The translations under genes and the position numbers were made by a program. Positions 21,471 through 31,837 of a DNA stretch of 41,553 nucleotides are shown piece by piece (the stretch's first letter is position 1; each line of letters opens with the position of its first letter). The stretch covers positions 1-41,553 of the forward strand of contig JAAAUF010000185.1 of the NCBI GenBank assembly GCA_015499985.1, read 5' to 3'. The notes beneath the pieces are model-generated. The model was not told the DNA's origin. It worked only from the letters and a program-made list of their open reading frames with translations, and ran no database searches. This stretch comes from Haplosporangium gracile (lineage: Eukaryota > Mortierellomycota > Mortierellomycetes > Mortierellales > Mortierellaceae).

Positions 21471-22294
21471 CTAATTCTTGGCGGCGTACTTCTCCTTTCC
21501 GTGTTCGCTAATAACACAGATATGATCGAGATCACGGAAGTACTCGTTATAGTCCAGTGCATATCCAACAACAAAGGCATTAGGGATAGCAAATCCAACA
21601 TAGTCGGGGATGTATCCGTTCGAAAGAGGGGTCTTCTTGATCAACAACGATGCAACCTTCACGGACTCGGGCGAGAATTTCTTCAGCTTGGCCAACAACT
21701 GAACCATGGTCTTCCCAGTGTCAATGATATCCTCAACAATCAAGATGTTCTATTCCAACAAAAGCAATTGAAATAATGCAGTCGATTAGTTTTGTCTGTT
21801 ATTGTGTATCCCGTCTTTGCATATGGCGAAACATTGTGTTTTGTATACATTTGTTGTCATAGAATATTATCCTTATGTGCCGCAGAAGAAAACAATTATT
21901 TGTGTGTGGTACTAACCTTTCCCTGGAACTCCTTGCACTCCTCGTCAGTCAAGGACAACTTGACGTCGCCCGAGACATCGTTGTTGTAGGACTTGACCTT
22001 AATGAACTCGAGGCTCAAGGGGACTGAGTTTCCGCCACGGGTGACGTTCTTCTTAATGTAGTTAACGAGGTCGGCAAAGAACTGATGACCCCCCTTGAGT
22101 ACACAGCAGACGACAAGGGGACCGGTGGCCTCCTGGACAATCAACTTGGCGAGCTTCTCAACTCTGTCCATGATCACACCATGGGGAATCAATACGCTCG
22201 AGAGAGCGGTCTCGTAGTGGTCGGGAATAACAAAGTGGTCAAGGGAGTACTGAAATGACTCTGAGTTGACGTCGATCCACATTTTGGGGTCCAT
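21471..22294 (-). CDS. HPT1: Hypoxanthine-guanine phosphoribosyltransferase
   Basis: Purine salvage: transfers phosphoribose from PRPP to hypoxanthine or guanine to make IMP or GMP in the cytosol. Two exons, 21917-22294 and 21471-21749, give 218 residues, the same length as human HPRT1. The PRPP loop [14 protein letters not shown] is at about 128-141 with the adjacent Glu-Asp pair; [20 protein letters not shown] (about 58-77) has the first PRPP-contacting loop; [12 protein letters not shown] holds the mobile-loop Ser-Tyr; and [20 protein letters not shown] carries the base-binding region and metal ligand. The 167-bp intron has donor GTTAGT and interrupts just before the PRPP motif. It resembles the vertebrate type more than the shorter yeast Hpt1, so the symbol only indicates function. 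Confidence 0.95.
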
Positions 22295-22508
22295 GGTGTG
22301 CGAGTTGATTTGATGGGTAAAGGGAAGGGGAAGATGCAACTTAAGAAAGAAAGAGAGAGAGCAGCAGCAGCAAACAAAAGTTTTTTTTTTCTGTTCTCCG
22401 TTCTGCTGCACAGGATAGATCGACAGTCACCTTATTTAAGGGCCATACAAGAGCCATGGGGTCCTATTTTTTTTTTTAATTGCTTTTCTTCGGATGAATT
22501 GACCAATT

Positions 22509-23662
22509 CTACAGTTGGAACTCCTCAAAAAGGTCCCACAGCTTCTCAAACTCATCCTTGAAGGCACGCACAGTCTTGGCGGAATTGGTCAGGCAAAGGT
22601 CCTCGCGGTTCTGGTAGCGAGCGCCCTTTGTCCAGTTGTACGAGCCAGCCATCACTAGCGCATCGTCAATGATAGCAAACTTGTGGTGCATATGCGAGGG
22701 GCTATGAGTAATGAAGAGAGCAAGAAAAATATATATCAATGCATGCAAACAATCAAGTTGACATTGCAAAACATCTCCTCGGGGGGTTGAGACCATCAGC
22801 GGAACAGCAGTAAAGGAATGGGAAACAAAGAGGTTTGCTTACCTTCCATCAACACGTGTTGGAATGTTGTGGTCCCTTGCAAAACGCTTGATATCAGCAC
22901 CCAAATCTTCAGACTAAGAAAAAATAATAACCAGAAAACCATATTAAAAAAAGCGCACTTGGGTTAAACCGCAATACTTTTCTAATATATTTCCAAGTAG
23001 AAAAAGATAGACGGGGGGAGAAGGAAGGGGAAAGAAGGCTCACCTTGTCGTCATCGGAAATGATGCGCACACGAACACCTCGCTCATGGGCCTGGATGAC
23101 AGCGTCGGCCGTCTCGTTGTCGGTGATGGTAAACACACAGATATCCAATGACTTTTTGGCATTGCTCAGCGTCCTGATAAAGTGGCCAAAGCTCTCCTCG
23201 GATGGGAAGAAGATAGGGCTAATGAAGACACCATTGTTGGCCTTATGGTGGTGCTCGTCATGGTGCTCTTTGATGTGGCTGATCAAGTGATTGTGAGGCG
23301 AAAAGGGCGGTGTTGACGGGGCTTCGCCATCGCCATCGCGACCAGACTCCTTGGCGATGGCAGACTCGAGCCACGAAATCTGTGTTGTAGAAGGTGAAAC
23401 CAGTGAGTGTAATTGCAGTTGCTCGGACAATCAACATGGCTCAATTGAAATGGACAGAGAGACAAAGGAGTTCTTCTCGGATTCTTACCACAGCACGGTC
23501 TTGGTCACTCGAAGCAGCATCGCGTGCAGTCTCGAATAATTGCTGGAGCGGGGGCAAGGAGCCGGGGCGCTCGACATGGCTCTCGTAGATGCGAGTCAAG
23601 TGCTCGTGGGTAGAGCAACTCTCGACGGAGACGGAAACAACGGAAGAGTATGCGGTATTCAT
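22509..23662 (-). CDS. PLD6/Zucchini-like single-HKD phospholipase D family protein
   Basis: Four exons, 23489-23662, 23044-23379, 22843-22913 and 22509-22701, give 257 residues with all phases closing. One HKD motif is present: H199-x-K201-x4-D206 in MHHKFAIIDDALVMAGSYNWT. The upstream half shows ISPIFFPSEESFGHFIRTL and AKKSLDICVFTITDNETADAV and RGVRVRIISDDD, the Nuc/mitoPLD signature. With one HKD it should act as a homodimer. Relatives are animal PLD6/Zucchini (mitochondrial cardiolipin hydrolase or single-strand RNA endonuclease in piRNA biogenesis) and bacterial Nuc. Unlike those, I see no N-terminal membrane helix; residues 1-75 are acidic and polar, followed by a His-rich stretch (HIKEHHDEHHHK). 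Location and substrate are therefore open. Divergent from the coiled-coil gene at 24090. Confidence 0.9.
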
Positions 23663-24089
23663 TCTGTGAATAGTATGTTCTGAGAGGGAGGGTGGAGTTT
23701 GGAAGGAGAAGCGGATGAAGAGTGTAAGGGAGAGGAGAAAGAGAAGAAAGAAAGGAAAGAGAAGAAACAGGCTGTAAAAAAAGGAAAAAGAAAAAAGAAA
23801 AAATAGCGCGGAGGATGGCGTGAGAACAACAGCCAGATGCCAATATCAATTGCAAGCAACTAAAAAAGCATTGGAGTGACCCTGATTTACCTTTTGCTTG
23901 CTGCAATATGCGAGATGGCTAAGCATGGGCCCCACTGGAGGTGACTGTTCAAATTTTTTTTGTTCTTTTGTCCCGCTGAGACAGGACCTAATCCGCACAA
24001 ATTGTTCTTTTGGTCAAACTTTCTTTTTTCCCTTTTCCTTTATTCACCTACCCTTTTCCCGGCCGCAAGCATACATACATACTACTACC
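23663..24089. promoter_or_regulatory. Divergent promoter, PLD-like / coiled-coil gene
   Basis: 427 bp between two opposite start codons. The PLD-proximal part is purine-rich on the plus strand; the other end is T/C-rich. Such a short shared interval suggests a bidirectional promoter, but no specific site could be named. Confidence 0.5.
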
Positions 24090-25279
24090 ATGACGACCGA
24101 GAGCATGCCCCAAGTCGATCCTTCTGAGACTGAGAACATTTCCAAACTCGACACTAGCAGGACGGCAAGCGGGACGCACAAGGATGACAACCGAGTCTTG
24201 CTTCAGAAGGAGGTCACCAACACCGGTATTAACAAAATCTATCTAAGGGTGGAATGCTGCTCAGACCTCGCTTTTCTTGTTGTTCTCGCAAGTAACCCCC
24301 TACTTTATCGATCGTTTATAGATCCCTCAACAGCCGGATATGTCACAGCATCCACCGTCACCTTGCAGTCTTTGACCATTCTCAGTCCGGAACCCACGAC
24401 GCCAGAGACCAAGATTAATAACGCCACCAAATTGTATTTGGCCCCACCAGGAAATGACCATCAACACCAAGCAAAGGACAGCGTAGCAACAGCGCCATGC
24501 ACCCCAAACAAGCCTCTTTTAAGCGAACAGAGACCTCAGCCGCTCTCACCTGTCACACCCATCCCTGTTGTCATCGCCACAGGTATTCGCTCACGTCGAC
24601 CGAGTCTCATCATGACCAATGACAAGCATGTTTCCAACGGCAACCATGCTGATCAGGAGGATCGTGCCGCTGTGGAGGCTGCAAGTGATGACCCAGTCGA
24701 GCGATCTCTCACGGAATGTCCTGCGTTCGACCCCGAACTGTTGGCAGACATCATCGCCGAACACCGGTCTGCCACTGTGAAGAAATTTCATGGTAAGAGG
24801 AAATTTTAGCCCTTTTGGGGTTTGGGTACATCCGCACAGATGAACGCCGCTATTGTGTTTCTGCCTAAATCTAACTCGTTATGACAACTCTGTAGGGATC
24901 ATCCAGCAACTTGACGCTGTGAATGCTGAACTCCAGTGGATGCTGTCCGAGTACCTCACTCAGCAGTACGAGCAAATCGAGGAGATCCTTGACTCGAATC
25001 ATAAGGCCATTGCCCGGCAAGAAAAGGTTCAAGGTAAATTTGCTTCGTAATAGCATTGCGGGCTTTCTTTCGATTATAGAGACAAGTCGCGATTTCAAAA
25101 AAAAGGGGGTACAAGTAACTGGGTTCGCAGACATACTAACGATGTCATTTTTCTTCTTTGTTTTGCTGCAATTACAAAATGTACGCGTTTCTCCTCAAGA
25201 ACTTCTGCAGGAGCAGATCCTATCATTCCTGAACGCAATGAAGAGCGCGTTTGCAATCTTTGGCGGGAAAGACTCTTGA
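24090..25279 (+). CDS. Hypothetical protein with C-terminal coiled coil
   Basis: Four exons, 24090-24225, 24322-24792, 24896-25033 and 25200-25279, give 274 residues, phases closing; borders GTATTA/TATAG, GTAAGA/TGTAG, GTAAAT/TCAAG. The first intron (96 bp) is open in frame, so an unspliced reading would carry a spurious hydrophobic insert. I do not recognise a family. Residues 1-175 are Thr/Pro/Ser-rich and probably disordered. From about 185 a helical region follows: DPELLADIIAEHRSATVKKF, IIQQLDAVNAELQWMLSEYL, TQQYEQIEEILDSNHKAIAR and LLQEQILSFLNAMKSAF, with heptad-like Leu/Ile/Ala spacing and no breaks. A small C-terminal coiled coil after a disordered tail resembles subunits of tethering or BLOC/kinetochore-type complexes, but that is a guess. 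The last acceptor is the weakest part. Confidence 0.6.
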
Positions 25280-26486
25280 AGCAAAAGACACAGATTATGA
25301 CCCTTGAGTTTGATCGTTGCTTATTCCTTTCTTTCACAAATATGCGCTTTTTTACTATTATTTCTGTGACAATTGTGGAGTGGAGCTTTGTAATATGCAC
25401 CAACCTTTTGTTATCTAGCCGATACATGCATAATATAAAACGGTCCTTAGTTACGAAACAAGAACAATAAACAAAGTTGTTATCTGCTATTATGTAGGAT
25501 GTGTTCCAACTTCCAAGGGAGTCTGTAGGACGCCGGCAAGCTTACAAGTAGATATGACAATGCATATGCCTGGTGTCAACTCGGCCTATCGGCTACGAAG
25601 CAGCATAGCAAAAACATCAACAACATCCATTTTTGCATTCCTTTGGCCGGGGTCCTCTCTTCCCCCGTGTCTCATGTCCCGTGTCCAACCAAAGTACCAG
25701 TTTAGGTACATCGCCGACCCTTCTTTCTTATTTGTTGAAAAAGTGTTCTAAAAAGCATTTTGACAGCTGTGTAATTGTCTGTTTTTGAGAGCATAAAAAA
25801 GTACGCGAAAAAGCAATTAACTTCAATGTTCGATGGCGGTCCAGACTCATCGAAAAATTGGCGTGTCATGCAAGGGTGCACTCACAAAATGCCAATGGGC
25901 GCATTTTGTGCAGCAAACGCACAAAGGGAAAATGCAAAAGACTAAATCGCGATCGAGTAGGCAGGCTTATTTAACTCAAGGCAGCGAAAAGTAAGCGAGC
26001 TTTAGGATATGTCAGGCATACAGGGAGAAAGAGAGAGTGATGGAACAAGAATGAGAGAGCGAAGGAGAAGAAACAAAGGGTGAATATGGGTTTGTCGGGG
26101 CGGAGACAGTGAGAGTGAGGGAGAACAGGAGAATGAGAAGAGGAAAAGAGCCTTGGAGTGGGGTCTCATAAATTTCTTGGAGCCGTAACATTTGGATCCT
26201 CGTTGTTACTGTGTTACTTCTAAGGAGCTGTGTCATTGTGGAGTCTTTCCACCAAGAAGAAGCGAGAAGGGGAGAGGAGGAGGAGGAGAAGAGGACATTT
26301 TTCTGAGTAGAAAGAGGGAGAGAAAGCGGAATAGAGCAATCCTTAGAAATCATCCTTGGAAGGCTCTCTCTCTTTTACTTTTGTTTTGTCGTTGATGTTT
26401 ACTTACCAATAATCCTTACATAGCTATTTGTTGAGCATTACATAGAAAACGGAGAGAGACCCAGGAGTATCGGGGTTTGCATTTAC

Positions 26487-26542
<56 letters not shown>

Positions 26543-28006
26543 TTTAAACCGATCTCGGTGGAAGGAAGTTACTGAGCACTTTCAAAGAGAGAGAGAATTC
26601 AAAGGCTCAAGGATGACAAAGCCAAAAGGGCAAAGAGACTTCAACTCCTTATTATTTTCTCACTCGCTCGATCGTTCTTGTCTTGTCAATCCCTGAATAA
26701 AAAAAAAAAAAAAAAAAGAGAGGCAAGGGGCCGACCTGGCCAATTTGGATTACAGAGACGAAAGAGAAAAAGAGAGCGAGTAAAAAGGGATAGAAACGAA
26801 AAAAGGAGGCTGTTGCACCTGTTGTTGTTGTTACATCCTTGTTTGCTTGTTGGGACAGTTTCCGTTTCGCTATGCAGCTGCAGGCATAGGAGGAAGTAAG
26901 AGGAGGGAGAGAGACGCATTGGCATTGACTATATAAAAAACGGATCTCGGCAGCCGAGGGCGGGTCATTTGTAAGAAACAAGGGTTGGGTCGTGTTAGAG
27001 AGTGTGCATGCTGCTGTGTCAATGTATCGACTGGACGATGTGTAATGTAAGTAGGAGAATGAGGGGAGGAGCGAGAGGGGTGGGAGGGAGGAGGAAGGAG
27101 GAGGAGTGAGGGAAACAAAGGATGAGAATGAGAAGAGAAAAATGAGAAAAATGAGAAAAGTGAGAGAGAGCGCAGTGATATGTTGGGCTGGGTGATGATG
27201 TCGATGGATGAGCATTTTCGACCCAAAGGGATTGACAGCCTTGAATTGACTACAGCACACACAGCGACGACCATACGTCGTCAATTCAACCCATGGTGTG
27301 ATGTTTGTTAGTTGTGTATGTAATAATCATAAAATGACGGACCTTGGGTGACCAAGCATGAAAAGCATACAAACATACATACAATGCCTAATCCAACGGA
27401 CCGTATATAAAAACGGAAAGATCTCATCTTTTTTTTATTTTTATTCTGTTCTCCATCTCTCTTTTCATTTTTAATTCTTCATTTTTCATTTTTCATTTCA
27501 TCTATCTCTCTTTCACACTCTTTCATTTCACACTTTTACTCTCGCATCCACCCTCGCTCGTATACAAACACACACAAACACAAATACCCTCTCACTTGCC
27601 CACCCACTCGCGTTCGCACTCTCTTTCTTTTTCGCTCTCTGTCCTTCGTTTTCCTCAAGCCCTGGCAGCTTCGTCTCTATTTCATCTTATCGACCTTATT
27701 CCCCCTTTTCTGTTTCGTTACGCATAATTCAATACCCCTCTTCAATTTAAAAGCAAAACACAAGAAACCCCTCTCGTAACCCCTGTCTGACTGTCTGTCT
27801 GTCCGCCTCTCTGCCATTGTCGTGGTGCATCCTTCTCGTCGTCCTGTACCTTTGACCTCTCTCTCTCTCCTCAGTCCAATCTATTCCGTCCGTCCGAACG
27901 TTACACACCCATCCCGCTCTTTTCATTTCACGCACCTTCGGCCTTCCATCTCGTCCCTTAAGATCCAAAATCAAGTTTCCTTGCTTCCCTTTTTTGTTAA
28001 TACAAG
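25280..28006. other. Long intergenic region with simple repeats
   Basis: About 2.7 kb without a supportable gene. It holds a (CT)24 microsatellite at 26491-26538, purine-rich blocks at about 26000-26330 and 26720-27170, a poly-A run at about 26699-26718 and, from 27420, a T/C-rich leader typical of this genome leading to the gene at 28007. Long apparent frames here are products of repeat composition. Confidence 0.55.
26491..26538. repeat. (CT)24 microsatellite
   Basis: An uninterrupted CT dinucleotide run of 48 bp. A shorter GA run (about 26586-26595) follows 50 bp later, so the two could pair in a hairpin. Probably highly polymorphic. Confidence 0.95.
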
Positions 28007-28996
28007 ATGACCCCACAACCCTCGAAAATCATTGTCAACTGCAAGTCCCAGGAGGAGCTCGATACCATCCTCTCTCAATTCAGACGAGCCATCGTGCTGT
28101 ACTACAGCTACGCCATGCCGTAAGTGTCATTTTAACAACCTTTGTTCTTTTTTTTCATTCCCGCCCGCCGCCGCCATTACTGCGCATCACAACTATTAAA
28201 AAACATAGAGAGAAAGGGGGGTAATCAGGAAGAGGAGTGCTGTGATGCAAAACACAACAATGAGGGCAAAAAAGGCGGAGCATTTTTTTTTTTTTTTTTG
28301 GTTTGCTGTGCGCGGCTGTATTTTTTTTCCTTTCAAAGAGTCAACAGAGTCGGGACACCTATATCGTCCGGATCGAATGCCGCGGCTTTTTTTCTTGCTG
28401 ATTTTTCTTTTACTTTTGTCTTTACTTTTTTGAACACGTTTTTATCCCTCTTTTGGTGTTCATTCCGACTTTTTTTTTGTCATTACTGAAAGAGAGGACG
28501 CCAACGGCCTTTGTCTATGTCATGGAGAGTGTCTATCCTCGGCGACTAACTAAACCTTCTTCTTTCATCCCCTCTCTCTCCATCTCGTTTTATTCTCGCT
28601 CGCTGTCTTGGCTTCTAAACCTTCTTTTTATTATTTCTCCTGTGTTATTGTCACCTTCTCTACCTCCTCCACACCACCATCAACGCAACTCAATTACTTA
28701 CGCCCTTTCATTTAACTACAAAAACAACAATCGAAACACAACACATGAACATGACATACAGTTGGGGCAAGATTGCAGAGCACAAAATGCACGTTTGTGC
28801 CAGGGCACTGGAGAAGGGCAATATCACGACCATCCCATTTGTTCTGGTCAATTACGCAGAGTTCTATGAGTTTGGCGGAAAGATCGAGGTCCTCCCAACG
28901 ACCACCATCCGTTACACAGCCTATGTCGACGGCCAGCCACGGGAATCCACAGGAAACAGCGCAGAACTGGAAGGATTGGTGACAGCATTACTCTAA
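28007..28996 (+). CDS. Thioredoxin-fold protein without CxxC
   Basis: Two exons, 28007-28119 and 28762-28996, separated by a 642-bp intron (GTAAGT / ATACAG), give 115 residues. The order matches thioredoxin: an N-terminal helix (SQEELDTILSQFRRA), strand IVLYYSYAMPW where thioredoxins have vxFxAxWCGPC, a helix (AEHKMHVCARALEK), strand IPFVLVNYAEF, and the cis-Pro strand EVLPTTTIRYTAYVDG before a final helix. At the active site it reads YAMPWGK, so both redox cysteines are missing; one Cys follows in the next helix. It should not be a dithiol oxidoreductase; a binding or scaffold role is inferred. The start follows a long C/T-rich leader (ACAAGATGA). I cannot name a specific ortholog. Confidence 0.75.
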
Positions 28997-31837
28997 ACCA
29001 ACAGCCATCTTCGTTTCTTTATTTTGTTTTTGCCCAATGTGTTTTCGCTGCTCACAAGTACAGCAAGGCATCGCAAAATATGAGAAAAGAAAAAACGCGA
29101 GCCGGTCAGCAACAACAAACAATCATTATCGATCCCCTATTACCCTGCTTTTTAGGCTACTATTTATTCTTCGATTAGCTTCTAGCCCATCCTTCTTATT
29201 ACACTAATCATAATACAACCCTTTTCATTTGAGCTCCATTTGTTTGTGCTATCTTTCTGTCCACCTTTGTTCTTTCCGTACTTTTACCATTCTTTGCAAG
29301 CTTGGCGCCGAGCCGAGATGGGCTATGCCATTACAAAACCCCCCCACAAAAAAAAAAAGATTCACTTCCACAACAGCAACACAATACAACATCCCTATTC
29401 ATTCATCCATACATACACTCACTCAGTTCGGGGCTCTTTGATTTTTTTTTTTTTTTTTGGTTTAATCCCTTTTGAAGCTCAGGGGGCATGGGTTTTTCAA
29501 GACAAGGCACAAAAACGTGGAAAAAAAACCCGAGATGCGTTTTTGTCTTTCTTTCCCGCAAAACTAAAAACAGGGCGCCGCATAGCCTTTTGAACGGCAT
29601 TGAGACTAAGTTTCGAAGTGGAGTTATGAGCGAGTGAGAGGGTGAAGCGAGAGAGGAGGTGAAAGAGGAGGGGCTGGTCAAGAGGAGTCATACTCGTTCT
29701 CTTTCCATTACCCCCAAAACTAGCCAAACAGAGGCAGGGAGAGTGAGCAAATGAGCAGCAAAAAAACAATGTTGAGAGATTGATGCACAACACACATATA
29801 AACAGGACATGGCACAACATTACACAGAACAGTAAGATGGAAGGCAAGGACGGGAGAAAAAAAGAAGAGTCTAGAATCTGTTTAACCCTCTATGCTACTT
29901 TTTCTCTCTTTTGTGCTTGTCTACTAAACACATTCTCTACTCGTAGTGGCACTTACATAATCGATTTAGTTGCATGCTCGACATATTAATTTTACGAAAT
30001 GATCTTCACTCTCTTCCTTGTCTTCCATGTGTATACCCTTTTTTTCATTTAAAGAAAAAAAAAAAAAAGAAATGAAAAGATCTTTATCCATGCATCTATT
30101 TTGCGACATGTTCGTTGGAGCGTAACCATTGGTTCGGTGACTCAAAGACGCAATTCTCCCCTGCAAGAAGAGTAAACTACGAAAGAAAACAAACAAGGAG
30201 GATTTGGAGGACAGTAGGGCGATCATGCGGGTGAATTGGGAAAGCTGAGCTTCCTTCTTTCTTCTCTCTCAATTTTCAGGGCACGACTTGAAGGTCGGGA
30301 TAGGAGGAACCGGATTGACAAACTGCGGATGATGAAGGGGGTGCTCACCACTTTTTCACTTTTTTTCGACTGAGTTGATGAAAGACCTTGAAAAACCATA
30401 TAGGATGACTGATGAAGACGAGATGAGCGAGAGAGAGAGAGTAAAGGATTTGGCTCTTTTCAGTCATTGCTTTCTTTCTGCACCATGGATATGAAGTTGT
30501 TCATTTTTTCATTTCTTTTCATTTATTTTCCACCACCTGCATGCTTGAATGTGAGCATTGCCCTACTTACACGAACCAATCAGACCCACCATTACCCTCT
30601 CTCTTTATTTTGTTGGCTACCATTCATAGCATACCATGCAATCTGACGACAGGAAGCGACCACATTCGTCAAGGGTTAAACGTCGTATTATTATTTCTTC
30701 AATGTCACCATTTTTATATGCCGGTAAGTATTTAGCTGCATGGTCCAAAAAAAAAAAAAACGTGGCTCTCCATTTCAGTTCTTCTTGTCCTTTGTTATTA
30801 TTTTTCCGTCTTCGACAACCCATCTGAATATTTTTGTTTGTTATTTTTTACCCACAGTTTTTCTCTCTCTACTCCACCTCCTACAACATATTTTCCCACT
30901 CAGATGTGGTACGAGCCGCCATGTGGCGTTCAATCTCCACCTTCCATGTGTGTCTTACCGGCACATCCTCCATTTAGACACGATGTTAGTACATGCGTTG
31001 CAGTATATCAGTATGTTTCTCTTTTCTAATGGCGAATGAATGATTGGAGCTTAGGAACACGGTTGCCAACGTTAGATGTTGGAAAAGTAAAAAAACGTCC
31101 TCATAGTCTACCATAGCACGATTTAATAGACGTGGAGTCTAATGTGCGTGTCCAATCTATCTCGTCCGTCACGCAATGAATTCCCTATCTTTTCTTGTAA
31201 CACGAAACGCACAGAATCATAAAAACGTCCATGCCGCTGACAACATTCCTCGCGTATTAAAAAAAAAAAAGGTCACAGTGCATTGCTGCTCCCTCTCTCT
31301 CCTAATCCTCCCGTTTAATGGAAGTGTTAGCTCAAGTAGGGTTGGATCGGCTATTAGAAAAATGCGAAAAAAAGAACTAATCTTTCAAACTGTCGGACAA
31401 ACATAGTATTCAGTTGGTAACGCTGGGTAGTAGTGATGGTGTAGTGTTTTTGTTAAATGCAAGTTCTAGTAAACCCGATCCATTCATTCCTTCATCTTTC
31501 CTTGTCCACCCCTTACTTTTTTTTACAGTCCTACAGTCTTACTTTTCCTCTGGTTGACTTCTTGTTATTGTTTGTTGTTGTCGCCAATTGCTTCCTTTTT
31601 TACCTCTTTGTTCTTCATCCTCTTCCTTCTGCGCTTCACGTCTCTCTCTCTTTTTTTCCATTTCTTTCTCTTTTCTATCCGACGAAATTGTTCTCTTCAA
31701 CTTTTTCCGTATCCCGGTTTCCTCCTCATTTTTCCTTTTTCCTCCACTATTAACCCAACCCACGATGGATCATCTTCAGGATCCAGCAACAACCCAAACG
31801 CCTCTTCAGGTCCTCAAGGCCCTCTCCAATCTCGCCA
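28997..31837. other. Long intergenic region
   Basis: About 2.8 kb with poly-A/T and C/T runs, including T-rich tracts near 29440-29460 and 30050-30070. The only coding candidate is a possible two-exon mini-gene at 30636-30977. The last 400 bp are T/C-rich and probably the leader of the TLC-domain gene, with upstream ATGs such as 31765 out of frame with it. Confidence 0.5.
30636..30977 (+). CDS. Possible small two-exon gene (53 residues)
   Basis: ATG at 30636, donor GTAAGT at 30724, acceptor ACTCAG ending at 30903, stop at 30975-30977; the phase closes to 53 residues. Exon 1 codes a basic start (DDRKRPHSSRVKRRIIISS) and exon 2 continues DVVRAAMWRSISTFHV. A basic, short helix-like peptide could suit a mitochondrial or ribosome-associated small protein, but I recognise no family and the agreement of splice signals may be chance. 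Confidence 0.22.

Noticed and set aside
26652..27284. 210-codon minus-strand frame rich in Ser, Phe, Leu and Pro
   Set aside because: Produced by purine-rich repeats read as C/T-rich codons; the hydrophobic look is compositional.
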